Source of the DNA: Cladocopium goreaui | Lineage: Eukaryota; Sar; Dinophyceae; Suessiales; Symbiodiniaceae | Assembly: GCA_947184155.2 (NCBI GenBank) | Contig: CAMXCT020001655.1 | Location: 1 to 64,000, forward strand | DNA length: 64,000 nt | Direction of reading: 5' to 3' | Shown here: piece by piece, positions 12,181-25,883 of the stretch | Numbering within the stretch: the stretch's first letter is position 1 | Layout: each line of letters opens with the position of its first letter | Notes under the pieces: generated by a model | Told to the model about the DNA's origin: nothing | What the model saw: the letters and a program-made list of their open reading frames with translations, nothing else | The model's database searches: none | Translations under genes and position numbers: made by a program

Positions 12181-14782
12181 GGCAGATGTTCTCAATGTCA
12201 ACCCCTTGTTTTGTTCGTCCAAGTTTTGGAAAAGACGCTCTGAACTTTGAAAACCCTTTTGACAGAGACATTCTGCATGCAAAATGCTCGTCTGCCTTGT
12301 GAAACAAAGGCCCCCCCGAATGAGCTCGTGCCTTGTTTTCTGGGGTGAAGAATAAACTGTCCGCCGACACATATTCAAAATCATTTTCAGTGCTTCTGAC
12401 TTTTTCACGTGGCTCTGGCTGTATATCCCGACCCTGCAAAATCATTCCAAAATGTAGCCTCAGCCTGGAGATATGGAACACAATCGATAGGTTCCCAAAG
12501 CTATTCTTTCGGGCAATTTATCAGGGCCAGTGACCAGAACATTATATAAGCATATTTTGCTTAGGCAGTTTGCACATGTTACCAGCGTGCCCGATAGGAC
12601 ACCCAGTTATTTGATTTTGATATTTTGATGAGAAGAAAAGATCGCCATTTTTCCACCGAACCAAGCGAACAAGTCTCTGCAACGAGGCGGAAAGCAAAAA
12701 CTCTGCACGACCCCAGCAGTTTCACGCCACCAGGAGGAAACTCAGATGCGTTCATGGAGGCGCCTGTGTAGAGGCCACAAAGATCGACTTGTTCGGCTGT
12801 TCGATCCAGTCCCAAACGTATGGGAACAGATCACTCGAGTCTTATAGTCTTATCTCGTTTTTGAGGTGGCTAACCACCATTGCAGGGGTATTTTTCTTCC
12901 TGTCTATTCGAGTAGGGCGAAAAAAACGCTGCAATTGTTAACTGGTTAGTGGTTTGACTCATATTTTCCATCTTCCATCCATACTTGGGATTGAATCTGC
13001 CAAACATGGGAGTTTCCGACCAGCTATGGGGATTGAAGCTGCCAAAATGGCAGACATGGAAATGGTGGATCCATTGGGATGCTATTTCAGCTTCATCCAA
13101 GCGCTTCTGCACTGAAGCAAACAGAAAAAGAATATGTCCATCCTTGTTGCAGCCAAGACTTTTCGTTTTTTTCGAGGATCGAGTCTGAACATTGCCAGGC
13201 GGTGCGCTTGGCCTTCGTTACTTGGCGAAGGCGCCTTCCTGGCCCACCTCATCAGAGATGCTGTTCAGATTTGATATGGATTTGAAGAGGCTTCAACAGT
13301 GAGCATTGATTATCATTGATTTAGGTTCCAAAAGTTATCTTTTGAACTATCGAGATCACATGGGCATTATAGTTACAAGATGTTACAAAGACTTAAAAGA
13401 GTTGGATTAAATTGGATTCTTAATCATTAAAGAGCCCTTGACCGTGCCAGGCCCATGGCCCACTTTGACGCCGTCTCCTCACCTTGAACGCCCAAAAGCG
13501 GCGTTGCAGCATCTGAGGACGTGAAGACGAATAACTTGTAGTAATCCCAAAACGTTGGGGAAGAACAGCACTCCAGGGATTCCAGGAAAAATCCAAAGAC
13601 TCAAAGAGGCAAGTTTAAGAGCAGCACTTCAAGAGGAGGACAGTCGAGGACAGTGCCAACACTGCACCAATCAGAAAAAATCTTCACTTTACTGATGATG
13701 TGCCGCAGCATTTTAAACAGCCTGACAGAAGCTTGCACCCTGCAAGCGCATGCATCGGAAATGCTCCATATAGACAACGACCACCGACATCTACTGACGA
13801 AACCAGTTGGAATCACATTAGTTGACGCATGTATCGAGGGAACCCAGTGGAAACCAATCAGAAGTCCAAGAAGATTTGACCAAAACTGGATTTTAACATG
13901 AATCTCTGCAAGCTGCTGCTGGGTGCATGTTAGATGTCACATGGGTTGCACACACTTTGCATAGGCATATACAGTCCACCACACGCACTCTTGCATCAAC
14001 TTTAACGAGCCATATGAATGGAACAAACTATAGATAGCATCCTTCTTTTTGTTCCGTTCAATTAACTGCTGCATCGCCAGTTAATCAGCAGATTTAAGGA
14101 AGTCAGACATTCGCGTTGGGTGGGGATTTCCCCCTTCAAAGCTTCAACATGTCTGGATCCAGCGTTCAAACAAGGTTCTCACAGGCTTGCACTGCCAAGC
14201 GCCCGTTTTGCCGTTGCACCTCCTGCCTTCCGGTCCCTGCGTCAGCCGGGGGTGCCCAGTCAAGGTGCATCAGAACCGTCTTTGCAGAGCAGGTAGTATC
14301 GCATAGGGCTGTATTCGAAAGATCGATTGAAAGATTCCGGGTGGGAATCAGAGCCCTAGAAGATGCGCGCATTTCAGATCGCGTGCTTGAATGGGAATAG
14401 ACGCGCAGGTTGACTTTATCATCCTATTGGGCTTTGAGTTTTAGTTGGGGATAGTTGGGGCATGTCTTCGGTGTGCTGCGCAATGAAAAAGCTCAGAATT
14501 TGATAAGAAACCCGGTGTTTGCGGTGCTCGTGCTGTCCCCATGGGTTGCTGCTTGTTGCCTCGAGGTCAGGGCAAGGGCTCATTCAACCCACCAAGCAGA
14601 CCCCGTTTCGAGCGTTTTCGCCATCGGCTTCAGCCGGAGCCTAAAACTGGTTCATTTCTCTCTTTTCTGGTACAGTTTGCTGATCAAAGGGTTGAAGTTG
14701 AATTCACAGAGGACTAGAAAGACTGAAGGGCAGCTGCCTGGATCGGCCTTGTCTTCCTTTCGATGGCGTTGAGGTCGTCACG
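12181..14782. other. Spacer between satellite and copy B
   Basis: Unique-looking spacer, largely repeated at 31736-33927 with indels. Short ORFs on both strands are not conserved in frame between the two copies. No gene is supported. Confidence 0.5.
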
Positions 14783-14872
14783 ATGGGCTGCTGTATTGGT
14801 GCGAGAACTTCCCAGGCTGAGGCGGGAGACCAGGAATTCCATTTAAGTTCGAGATATCACAGCCTGAGAGTG
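14783..14872 (+). other. Possible first coding exon of copy B (MGCC start)
   Basis: ATG at 14783 opens MGCCIGARTSQAEAGDQEF, a sequence with N-terminal Gly2 and two Cys, the pattern used for myristoylation/palmitoylation. The frame stops at TGA 14873-14875. The same start occurs at 33928 upstream of copy C. A second conserved reading (GFGFTYDMDGQHVFVLIP) follows in another frame at about 14874 and 34017, so an intron between them is possible. The link to exon 15747 is inferred only from order and duplication. Confidence 0.3.
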
Positions 14873-15746
14873 TGATGGGTTTGGCTTTACTTACGACATG
14901 GACGGACAACATGTTTTTGTTTTGATCCCGAAGCCTTTACGTCATACAAACCATGGCCGCCTCAGAAATAATTATTACACCCAAAAAAGTGTGAAGATAT
15001 GTCAAGATATGTGTAATGAGATATTACACAGGTATAAGATTGGTTGATCTACATGCTCAAATCTATCTGGTTTCAACAAGTTCACTGGCGGTCGATTGTT
15101 TCGAGGACATGTCGCCGTTCGCAGCGAGCAACTTCGATAGCCCGACGGCTGCCCAGACAGAGGAGGCAGGAAAACGGGCAGTGAATGCCACTTTTGCACG
15201 ACTTCCTGCGGCGTTCAGTTGCAACTTGGAAACGTGTCAACCACTGATGGAGTTTGCCCGTCTTCTTGCAAGTCAAATGATTTTTTCTCAATTCCGCAGA
15301 TGCCTATCATGCAAGGTGCAGATGGACCAGCCCTCCGCATCAAGGGCAGAACGTGGAACCAAAGCGAAGATCGAGGCCCAATTGCTTTCCAACTGGGATT
15401 TCCTGTGGATGCGTTGTGAACAAGACCTCTGTGGAAGTTCTTTTCTTGAGCAGGCTGACGTGGATCCAGGAGAGATTGAAGTGGTAGAGGCTACATCCTG
15501 GCCTGGCTTCAACTCAACCTTTCAGTTTCCAAGTTTTTATCAAACGTGATGAGATACAAGAAGAGGAAAGTATTCTCACCACAGCAATGGCGAGTTGAAC
15601 AGACAGTTGTCCACTTTTCAAGTCTTCAGGTCTCAAGAAACGGCACATTCCACAATCACAAATTTCATTGAGCTCGTCTTTTCACCCGTTGAAACTCCGA
15701 TGTTAATGACCTTTACACTTGACAACTGATGTTGTGCAAACCAAAG

Positions 15747-17132
15747 TGGACCTTTTCGATGTGTGTCTTCCAGCGTCTTTATTGCGGCAAGCTCTTATAC
15801 TGGTTCAAAGGAGGGCCTATGATACCATGACCAGTAGGATATTTCCAGTCGAAGCAGTTAACTGCCTGTGGAATGAAGCTGCACGGACAAGTCATGACTA
15901 TGGGTTTCTAGAAACGGGCTCGATGCCTCAGGCCAGTCTCAGAGAGTATTTCCTGAAGCACTACAAGGGCGGCGGTGTCTTCAAGCACGACGGCTACGAA
16001 CACAATGCCACCGAATGGTGCTGGATCCACAAGAGCTCCGGCATCAAGGCGCAGCCGTCGCGATTTGACGCATTTCGTCCTGCCACGCTGTGACGCAGCA
16101 GACTCGCTCCAACCCCCCAGCAGCAGCTCCTGGCAGGTCTGGCAGGATGCCCTAGACCTCACCCAGTCTGGTGAAAGTGGCGAAGTGCACTGCTACTTCC
16201 ATTATACGACTCAAGTAGGGTTTCGGAACATCACGGCTCCAAGCAAGAAAGCCGTTGAAGTCTTCGTGCTGCACTCAGTCACCAATCAACATGTCATGTG
16301 ATGTCATGTGTTTTTGTGCCCGCTCACCTTCCCGATGGCCACAGCCCTGAGCATCCGAAGGCCTCTTTGCTCACCAGTGGTCCGAAGGCCAATGCCTGGT
16401 GGGGACAAGGCAAGGTCAGTCGTGTGTGTGCGTGCATCACAACTGAGAAAACGTGAGCAATTGCAGACCTTTGTGTCCATTGCAAACATCTCTGATGAGG
16501 AGTATATAGTGTGCGAAGAGCACCCGATGAGTGGCCAGACGTGGCAACACTGGTCGACAACAACTACCGCAACATGCACGCGAGAGACGTGAAAACGAAA
16601 GGCCGTGAGGCCGCGGACGAGGAGAGTGTGCCTTTCTTAGGCGCAACATTGCCCACAGTTTTGATTCAATTTTTGGATGTGGACATCGTCAGTGTTTGGA
16701 GATTAACACACCTAGATCCAGTCATGCAGGAGTACGCCTCCCGTGTCGCCTACTGTATTCCACTCTTGGCAAACTCTGCCATATGCTACGATGTTGCGGC
16801 TCAACAGACGCCGGAGATGCAGAAGGAGGCTGGTAGCATGCTTTGCCTGGAGCTAAACCGATCTTGTGTGGACATTTTCTGCAGCATTTGGCTTGTGACT
16901 CATCTTTGCTCTGCGGGGCCAGGGCAAGCCTCCCGGCGTGCCAGGGGCCCAGTCGCTGAGTGCTTCGAAATCTGTTGAACACGCCATTTAGACGTTGCTT
17001 TTAAGCCCCGTGGCGCAGGAATCTGGCAGACAAGTTGCTGAATGAACCTGGTCAGCCAGAGAGGCAGTGCGTGGTGATCAGGGTGGAAACAGAGGACGAA
17101 GTGGGCCACGCCAGCGCAGTGCTGCTGGACAC
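15747..17132 (+). CDS. Copy B N-terminal ART-like domain exons (7 exons)
   Basis: Exon 15747-16048 reads VDLFDVCLPASLL and MPQASLREYFLKHYKGGGVF, ends SSGIK before GC. Exon 16137-16265 (129 bp) carries YFHYTTQVGFRNIT. Exon 16361-16409 reads ASLLTSGPKANAWWGQ and joins by GC-AG, phase 1, to 16500, giving WWGQ-GVYSV-RRAPDEW. The HYT box followed by G-x-GVY is the layout of HYD1-type ADP-ribosyltransferases (Pfam Tox-ART-HYD1); that assignment is inference from motifs. Exons 16716-16832, 16923-16959 (37-bp microexon) and 17019-17132 form the linker, ending at a GA donor (17133). Naive reading through the introns gives frames ending in stops, which supports the introns. Confidence 0.66.
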
Positions 17133-20100
17133 GAAGCCTGGCTGCTTTCAGGGGCTTGGAACTTGGGTCTTGAGTCGGCTTGCAATCCAGGGTTACGGCC
17201 CTTCAATCCAGGGGTTTTGGCCCTTTGGGCTTGCCATATCCAGGGGTTAGGTTTTGTCCAGTAGGATTAAATCAGGTGGGGTGAGTTCAAACTTCTATTG
17301 GAAAATTACCCAGAGGGCTGACAAGTTTTTCGCTTTTGATGAAGTCTCAAGTTCGAGATGCACACAGGTCCCTGTGAGAGATTTGGACCAGAACCAGCAT
17401 GATTTCAAAAGTGTCAAGTGTTTTTGATGCAGCCCTGCGGACTGTTTCAGCTGCTCTCTTGCTCTCATCTTGCCTTTCCGAATTCCTTCTTCCAGGATCT
17501 CTGGTCATGTCGCTCCCTGGCAAGTTTATGGAACCTTTCCTTTGGGTCAAAGTATAATGGTCGTGGCAGGATACAGGATACCAAACAGAAGCCACGAAGC
17601 TCAAGCTCTGTTTCGAGAGCCGGCACGCTTGTCAATCCAATACTTTGCACTCCAGATCTAGAAAGCTCAAGCGCAACATAAAAGCATCGTTTTGTCCTGG
17701 CTCGGGCCTTGTCCTGCACTTGAAAGTATCAGGGAGTAAAGGCATGGAGCAGAATCGCTTGATGTTTGATCTTGATGTTTGATCTTGCCACCAGAACATT
17801 CACTTTAAGATGTGGAGAAGGCGTGCACTCAGGTTCTGGAACTTTGAAACTCCCTCAGGAGTGCACGCACGACACTTCCTTCTGAGATTTCTTGAGTACG
17901 GTCCACTTCGACTTTTGTAGTATATCAGCTATATTCGTCCATGCCATGTCTATTGATTATGTTAAAAGTTGACTTGAATCTTCCCGCTCCATGTAGGACA
18001 CACGTCTGCCAATTCAAAAAACTTGCCCCCCGCCCTCACGCGTAAAAACATCTGGTTGAAGATCCCGCATTTGAAGCAGGGGCCATCGATTGCAGCCCAG
18101 TAGCCAGGGAGCTTCTGACTGAAGCCGGAAGCTTTCCCACACCTTGACGATTTTGCGTACCGTTGGCCATTCTCTTGAACTTGATTTGTCTTCCATGTTG
18201 GTGACATGGTCGACCACCGCATTGCCATGTGATAATAGGCATCATCATGGACCAAGGCTGCGGTGCCGTGCAGATGCTACAGCTGAAAGATTGGGCCCTG
18301 AGCACGGCAAAGCGCTTTTGGCACTGAGCCGGTGCGGATCTCAGTCCCTCCAAAGAGACCAACACACTAGCAAACATGTATTTGTTGAATTTGTTGAGTC
18401 AAGAACTGTATTGTCTTGTCACCAGAGATTTGCATCCAGAGATGCCACAAAGCTGCAAAGTGAAAGCTGTAGATTGCAGTAGGCAACAGTATTTGCAACA
18501 AGCATCAAATAGCATCAAACAGCATCAAAAAGTATAGCCTATAGCAACTGCTCAAGTGAAATCAAAACAGTTCGAATCCCAGAATCTTGTTTTCTCACCA
18601 GGGACTTGGATCCAAAAATATGCCACGACACCACAACTAGTGAAAAAAGTGCCCTCTCTCCACGGAGCCGTGGGGAACTTTTCGGCTCCCGTGGCGATCC
18701 ACGGTCGAGGCTCGCCCGGGTGCTGGAGGCCCGCGGCACCTTCGCGGAGGCCGAGCCGCTGCGGCGCCGAGTCCTGGACGCCTACGAGCGCCTGCTGGGC
18801 CCCGAGCACCGCAACACGCTCGCCGCGGTGGGCAACTTGGCGTTCGTTCTGAAGGAGCTGGGGAAGTTCAGCGAGGCGCCGCTGATGTGCTGTGCTGCAG
18901 TCACCGTGGCGGGTGGATGGTGCTGCATTTTGTGTTGGGAAAAGTTGGGAAAAGTGCAGGGAAACAATCAACGCATTTTCAGATCATCTCAGAATTTGTC
19001 ATCTATGTAAAGTGCGAGAATGCATGAACATGACAATTTTACGCAAATCATCTCAAATCATCTCAAATCATGTCATGTATGGACGTGCCAAAACATGGAC
19101 ATGTCAAAGTTTGGCAAAAGATGTTTGCAAAGAACAGATGCCGCGTTGCAAGTTTCAGTCTGAGATGTCTGAGGCTGTCAAAGCGTTTTTGCAAAAAAAA
19201 ATCACAGAACAGAGGCACTCTGAGGTTGGAGTTTATTTGCAAATGGAAGATTGGGACGAAGATGACACACATCCAAATTATGTTGAAATGTCAACTCGTC
19301 GAACTTTGCGTTTTATTCTTCAAGTTTTGAATGATGAGTGCATTTACATGGTATAAATGTCCAAAGCCTCCCCAAAACGGGGTACGGCAAGAGCACAGCC
19401 AGGCGCAGACCCAGAAAAGGTCCGGCGGAGCAAAAAAAATAAAAAAAAATGTCCAAACATCTTTTTCATCAGTCCAAACTCAAGGCCGTTGCCCACCTTT
19501 CTTCCCTTTCCACATGGTACTCGCAGGCGGACCCAGGCCTGGGGCCCGACTCCACCGGTGCCATCCCGAGATGCCAGGCGGAGGCCCTGCACCGCCGAGC
19601 TCTTGCAGGGTGCGAAGCGCACCTCGGTGCGAATCACCCGGACACGCTCAACTCCATGAACAGCCTTGCGATCCCCCTGCAGCAGCAGGGGAAGCTGGCT
19701 GAGGCTGGGCTGAGGTCTTTCGTGAAGAGAGGTGGTGACCTTCCTGGAGGAAGTTTTTCAGGGGCATATTTTTTGTGTGGCCAAGGCCTGAGGCCTGGAT
19801 TCTTTCTTTTCGATTTCCCAATATTGGTTGGATTGCTTTCTTGGGCGTAATACATTGTTGGGACCTCCATCCACATTTCATAGTTGTAATTGGCAAAATG
19901 AAAATATGGCAAACGGCAAAACTGTCAAATCTTTTGGGTGAATTCCTGCAAATGAATGCAAATGAGGCCTATAGTATATATAGGCGCATGCTGAATGAAA
20001 GTATGACATCTCCGGGGCCCCCATACTGTTCCCATCTCCGAGATGCCAGGCGGAGGCCCTGCACCGCCGAGCTCTTGCAGGGTGCGAAGTGCACCTCGGT

Positions 20101-23100
20101 GCGAATCACCCGGACACGCTCAACTCCATGAACAGCCTTGCGATCCCCCTGCAGCAGCAGGGGAAGCTGGCTGAGGCTGGGCTGAGGTCTTTCGTGAAGA
20201 GAGGTGGTGACCTTCCTGGAGGAAGTTTTTCAGGGGCATATTTTTTGTGTGGCCAAGGCCTGAGGCCTGGATTCTTTCTTTTCGATTTCCCAATATTGGT
20301 TGGATTGCTTTCTTGGGCGTAATACATTGTTGGGACCTCCATCCACATTTCATAGTTGTAATTGGCAAAATGAAAATATGGCAAACGGCAAAACTGTCAA
20401 ATCTTTTGGGTGAATTCCTGCAAATGAATGCAAATGAGGCCTATAGTATATATAGGCGCATGCTGAATGAAAGTATGACATCTCCGGGGCCCCCATACTG
20501 TTCCCATCTCCGAGATGCCAGGCGGAGGCCCTGCACCGCTGAGCTCTTGCAGGGCGCGAAGCGCACCTCGGTGCGAATCACCCAGAGACGCTTACCTCCA
20601 TGAACAACCTTGCCGAGCTCCTGCGGCAGCAGGGGAAGCTGGCTGAGGCCGGGCGGAGGTCTTTGGGGTGAGAGGTGACCTTCCTGGAGGAGGTTTTTCA
20701 GGGGCATATTTTTTGTGTGGCCAAGGCCTGAGGCCTGGATTCTTTCTTTTCGATTTCCCAATATTGGTTGGATTGCTTTCTTGGGCGTAATACATTGTTG
20801 GGACCTCCATCCACATTTCATAGTTGTAATTGGCAAAATGAAAATATGGCAAACGGCAAAACTGTCAAATCTTTCGGGTGAATTCCTGCAAATGAATGCA
20901 AATGAGGCCTATAGTATATATAGGCGCATGCTGAATGAAAGTATGACATCTCCGGGGCCCCCATACTGTTCCCATCTCCGAGATGCCAGGCGGAGGCCCT
21001 GCACCGCCGAGCTCTTGCAGGGCGCGAAGCGCACCTCGGTGCGAATCACCCAGAGACACTCACCTCCATGAACAACCTTGCCGCGCTCCTGCGGCAGCAG
21101 GGGAAGCTGGCTGAGGCCGGGCGGAGGTCTTTGGGGTGAGAGGTGACCTTTCTGGACGTTTCACCAAGGGCACTTTTTGTTTTGGCCTGGATTTTCTTTT
21201 TGTTTCCTGGTATTGTTGGATGATTTTTGGGCGAACTAATGCACATTTATTCACGCGAATGAATGTAGGACATGGCTGGAACCCAATCTGCAAAATTGTT
21301 ACTTTCAGTTGAAACTGACAACCCAAAAATTCGGGCAAATCAATGACATGCAAATGAAAAGGCGCATCTTGAAATTGGCAACCCACCAAAACAATGGAAT
21401 TGATGCTGATATGTTAGTTTGCATGCCGCAAAGGGCGTGCTTGACAGGCACCTTTTTTTAAGTCCAAGAACTCCTCCACACCTTTTCCCCCTTTCTTAAA
21501 TCGGTTGCAGGACGTGAGACTTTGGATTATATGCCCACGCCACCTGTCGGATCTCGGGCCGCCAGGCGGAGGAGCTGCAGCGCAAAGCCCTCGCGGGGCG
21601 AGAAACACAACTCGGTGCCCGCCATCCCGCCACGCTTGGGTCGATCAACAACCTTGCTTTGGTCCTGAAGCAGCAGGGAAAGCTTGATGAGGCCGGGCGG
21701 AGGTCTTTGGGCTGAACAGAGGTGACCTTAATTGAACCAGAGGGAAAGGCTTGGATGTTGTCTTGTTCCCCACTATTCTTGGATAGTAATTTTCGGGTGA
21801 TTTATTGCCCATGAAACGATGTGACAAGTGATTCATTTATGCATTTATTTATCATCGCTGAAGTCTATATATGCGAAGACCAATGAAATGTAGTTTTTTT
21901 TTCTCCAAGGTGCCCTCTACAATAGGTCCTTGATTTATATTGGGCTTCCAAAACATCTCATGTGGATCCGGGGCGAGTTTTGATCGATTTGCTTTGCGTT
22001 TCAGATCTAGCGACATCTAGCGATTGCCCAGGCACCCAGATTGCAAGAGGGATCTTGTCATTGCATATGGCAAGAACGACTAGAAATCACACATCGAGCG
22101 CTCATGTGAGATATGTGAGGAACCTACGAAAGTCCAAATCATTCCAAATCTATGAACATGATTCGAAATGTCAAAGAGGTTTGGGGAAAGTCTTCAAAAC
22201 ATTGGACAAGACATGGGTGACCCAAAAAGGGTGCCAACAGGTACAGGCCCAGCGTCCCCAATGACATTTGAAGTTTTTAGGCTTGGTTTGAGTTGATGGA
22301 TTTCGGATGACAGTACAGGCACTTGATTGACTGTGACAATAGCACCAGTTCAACTGAACCTGTGAGTAGGGTATTCCTTAGAAAATACGTGTTATGTATA
22401 TAAATATAAATATATTACTATATAATGTACATAAGATTGAATTATCCAAACTACCCACACGCCCACATGATACTGTATTGGTGAGGTTCTCATGGGCGCT
22501 TAGTTATGTAATTCATGTGATATTCATGATGTATTATACTGTGATGTTTTTGTTGGGCGTTTGGGATGGCAGATCATCCGGGCAATTATAGCCTCCGTGA
22601 TCACCCCGGCGTTGTTTCATGAGAGCAGGCAGATGTTAAGTAGGGACGCGGATTATGATAGTCTCCTGGGGATTGTCAATACAAAAAAGCCTTTGGCAAG
22701 CGCTTGACAAGTGTGGGGCAGGTTTTGGCTTAAGTTTAACGGTGAAGCATTTCCCGCAGGGGCGAGGCCCCTTGAAATCAGACAAGCACGCCACCAGGCC
22801 CCCATGAAAACCATTGTGATTGTGGAAACATATATCCGTGCATTGATTGGGTGCCCATTGTGGCACATTGCTGTGCACATAAAAAATAAGAGGTGCAACG
22901 CGGATATCAAAAGCCATTTCACAAAAAATGATTTTGGCGATCCTTTAAAGCTGATGGTAGTGAATTCAAAAAATTCTTTAAAGGTGCTTGGAATATCACT
23001 CTAGTCCAAGAACTGCGGCCCTCCACGAGACCTGTGCCCTCGTGCTCCACCTCAAGCCGTGAGGCTGAAGGGCTGCACCGCCGAGCCTTGGAAGGCCGCG

Positions 23101-25316
23101 AGTCCCAACTGGGACCCCAACACCCGGAGACGCTCAACTCGGTTAACAACTTGGCCGTTCTCTTGGAGGAGCAGGGCAAGTTGGAGGAGGCCGGGCTGAG
23201 GTCGTTGGGGCTTGGGGCACGCAGAGGTTGCGGAAGTGTCGAGGGGGAAGGCAGTTCTCGATTGGCCAGGACAAGGGCCCTGGTGAGTTTTCCTGCTTTT
23301 CCAGTTTCACTGGAGCAATTTAGAAACTTTTTCTCCGGAATCCAAGCTTTGATTGGACTTAACTTGTTTAGCTGGGTTGTTGGATCATAACAGCAGTACA
23401 TGCAAATTTTTGTGCCGGGGTAGATCAACATTGTTTTGCAAAAAGTGGCTATGCATATAGAGCTTTGGCTGATGCATCGATCATGTGTGCCAGCAATGTG
23501 AGCAAACACTGTGAGTAAATTGAGTAAATTGATGCTTCTTCGCATCCCGTGAATTCAAAGAGTGCTTGACGAGCGCTTGGAATAGTATGTTCTCACTATA
23601 GTCCAAAAATTGTGGCCTTTGTTGGCTTTTTCTTCCCTTTCCATGACCCATGGGGCCTGAGCCCGGGCTCTCTTCTCATGTTTCACCACCTTAGCGCTCC
23701 ATCTCGAGCCGCGAGGCTGAAGGGCTGCACCGCCGAGCCTTGGAAGGCCAAGAGTCCCAACTAGGACCGCAACATCCCAGCACGCTCGTCTCGGCTACCA
23801 CCCTTTCCATGCTCTTGGAGGAGCAGGGCAAGTTGGAGGAGGCGGGGCTGAGGTCGTTGGGGCTTGGGGCACGCAGAGATTGCGGAAGTGTCGAGGGGAA
23901 GGCAGTTCTCGAGTGACCAGGACAAGGGACCGGTGAGTTTCTTGTTTCCAAGTTTCACCGGAAATTTAAAAATTCTGTTTATGAGAAGTGTGATTTTGCA
24001 TGTGGGACTCGTCTTGGTAAGTTTACTTTGAAATGTAATGTCCGACAGCATTGTCGCCGGAGAATTTGATGAAATGACCCCACAAGACGCGGGCCAAGCA
24101 AGCAGGACGTGCCAGGGTCGCAAACTCATGAAACTGTTTCTCCGGAATCCAGGCTTCGGCTGTATATAATCCGTTTGACTGGGTTGTTGCATCTCAACAG
24201 CAGTACATGCATTTCGTGCAAGGGTAGATCAACATTGTCTTCCAAGAAGTGAGACTTGGTAGCTCGGTTCTATTTAGAGCTTTGGCTGATGCATCGATCA
24301 TGTGTGCCAGCTTCACGCAGTACAAGAAAAGCCTTCACCTTGGCTTCGTGGTTCCCACCATCCCATCCTATGCAGATCAGATTTGCAGGTTTTGGTGTTT
24401 GAAGAATCAATGTGCCACACTGCACCAACAACACATTGCCTCACACCAGTTGCGGATCACAGCACAAGGCTCATCTCGCCACGGCATAGGAAGCCACCCC
24501 GCTGACATCCATCCACAACCCTGCGCCAGGCGGAGGGCCTTTATCGCAGGGCCCTGACGGGGCGAGAAGGTCAGCTGGGCCCCGCGCATCCGGACACCCT
24601 CAGCTCCGTCTACAATCTCGCAGATCTTCTGGAGGTGACAGGCTCCCTCACAGAGGTGACGGCTTCTCATTCGAGTTGTGGCGTTGCTTGGGGCGGTTCT
24701 GCTTGGATCAGGGGGAGATAGGTCTCCTCACGGGCCTCCGGGCACGGGCACACGGGCACACGAGGAATCCACGGGCACACGGGCACACAGGCACACGGGC
24801 ACACGAGGAATCCACGGGCACACGGGCACACGGGCACACGAGGAATCCACGGACACACGGGCACACGAGGAATCCACGGGCACACGGGCACACGGGCACA
24901 CGAGGAATCCACGGGCACACGGGCGCAGGAATCAACGAAACTCAGGTAACATGACAGAATCATGACAACACTGCGGCGGCAGAACGGCGAGCCCACATAA
25001 AGGAATCTACGGTAGACGGAGCCAAAATGACACATGTGGAAACTAACTTGGGATCTACATTAAGCTGCACACAAACAACACGGCAAAGACAGCGACATGC
25101 CATCTACAGCAGACAGCGCCGAAACGCCGCATGTCGACATATTATTAGATCAAGGCATCACAGCACAGCGGAACAAAGTTGCATGCAAACAACAAGGCAA
25201 CCACATGGTCATGCAACAATGCAACAAGAAGGAACGTCAAACAAACACCAAGGTCTACAACGACGGGCAACGAGCTCATGCTGCTATGACATCACGCTGC
25301 GGCAACCGCTTGACAC

Positions 25317-25357
<41 letters not shown>

Positions 25358-25571
25358 TAGATAGATAGATAGATAGATTAATTAGATAGATAGTTTAATT
25401 AGATAGATAGATCAATTAGATAGATAGGTTAATTAGGTAGATAGATTATTTGGATAGATAGATTAATTAGATAGATTGATTAATTAGATATATTAATTAG
25501 GTAGATAGATTATTTTGACGAATTCGTTAGTTAGTTAGTTAGTTAGTTAGCTAGTTAGTTAGTTAGTTAGT

Positions 25572-25634
<63 letters not shown>

Positions 25635-25717
25635 ATTAGTTAGTTAGTTAGTTAGTTAGTAAGTTTAGTTAGTTAGTTAGTTAGTTTGTTAGTTAGTTAG
25701 TTTGTTAGTTAGTTAGC

Positions 25718-25783
<66 letters not shown>

Positions 25784-25786
25784 CTG

Positions 25787-25883
<97 letters not shown>

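Larger units (their letters stand above)
19578..21115 (+). repeat. Tandem 472-bp exon-intron units in copy B
   Basis: Starts at 19578, 20050, 20522 and 20990 (spacing 472, 472, 468). Each unit is one TPR exon plus its downstream intron. The first two introns look identical by eye, including the GTAATACATTGTTGGGACC stretch and the block before the acceptor. Copy C has a similar series at 46811, 47260, 47716 and 48161 (spacing 449, 456, 445). Confidence 0.88.

Noticed and set aside
24737..24930. Regular CACGGGCACA repeats as a CRISPR-like array
   Set aside because: No unique spacers of constant length, eukaryotic context, no cas genes; it is a minisatellite.
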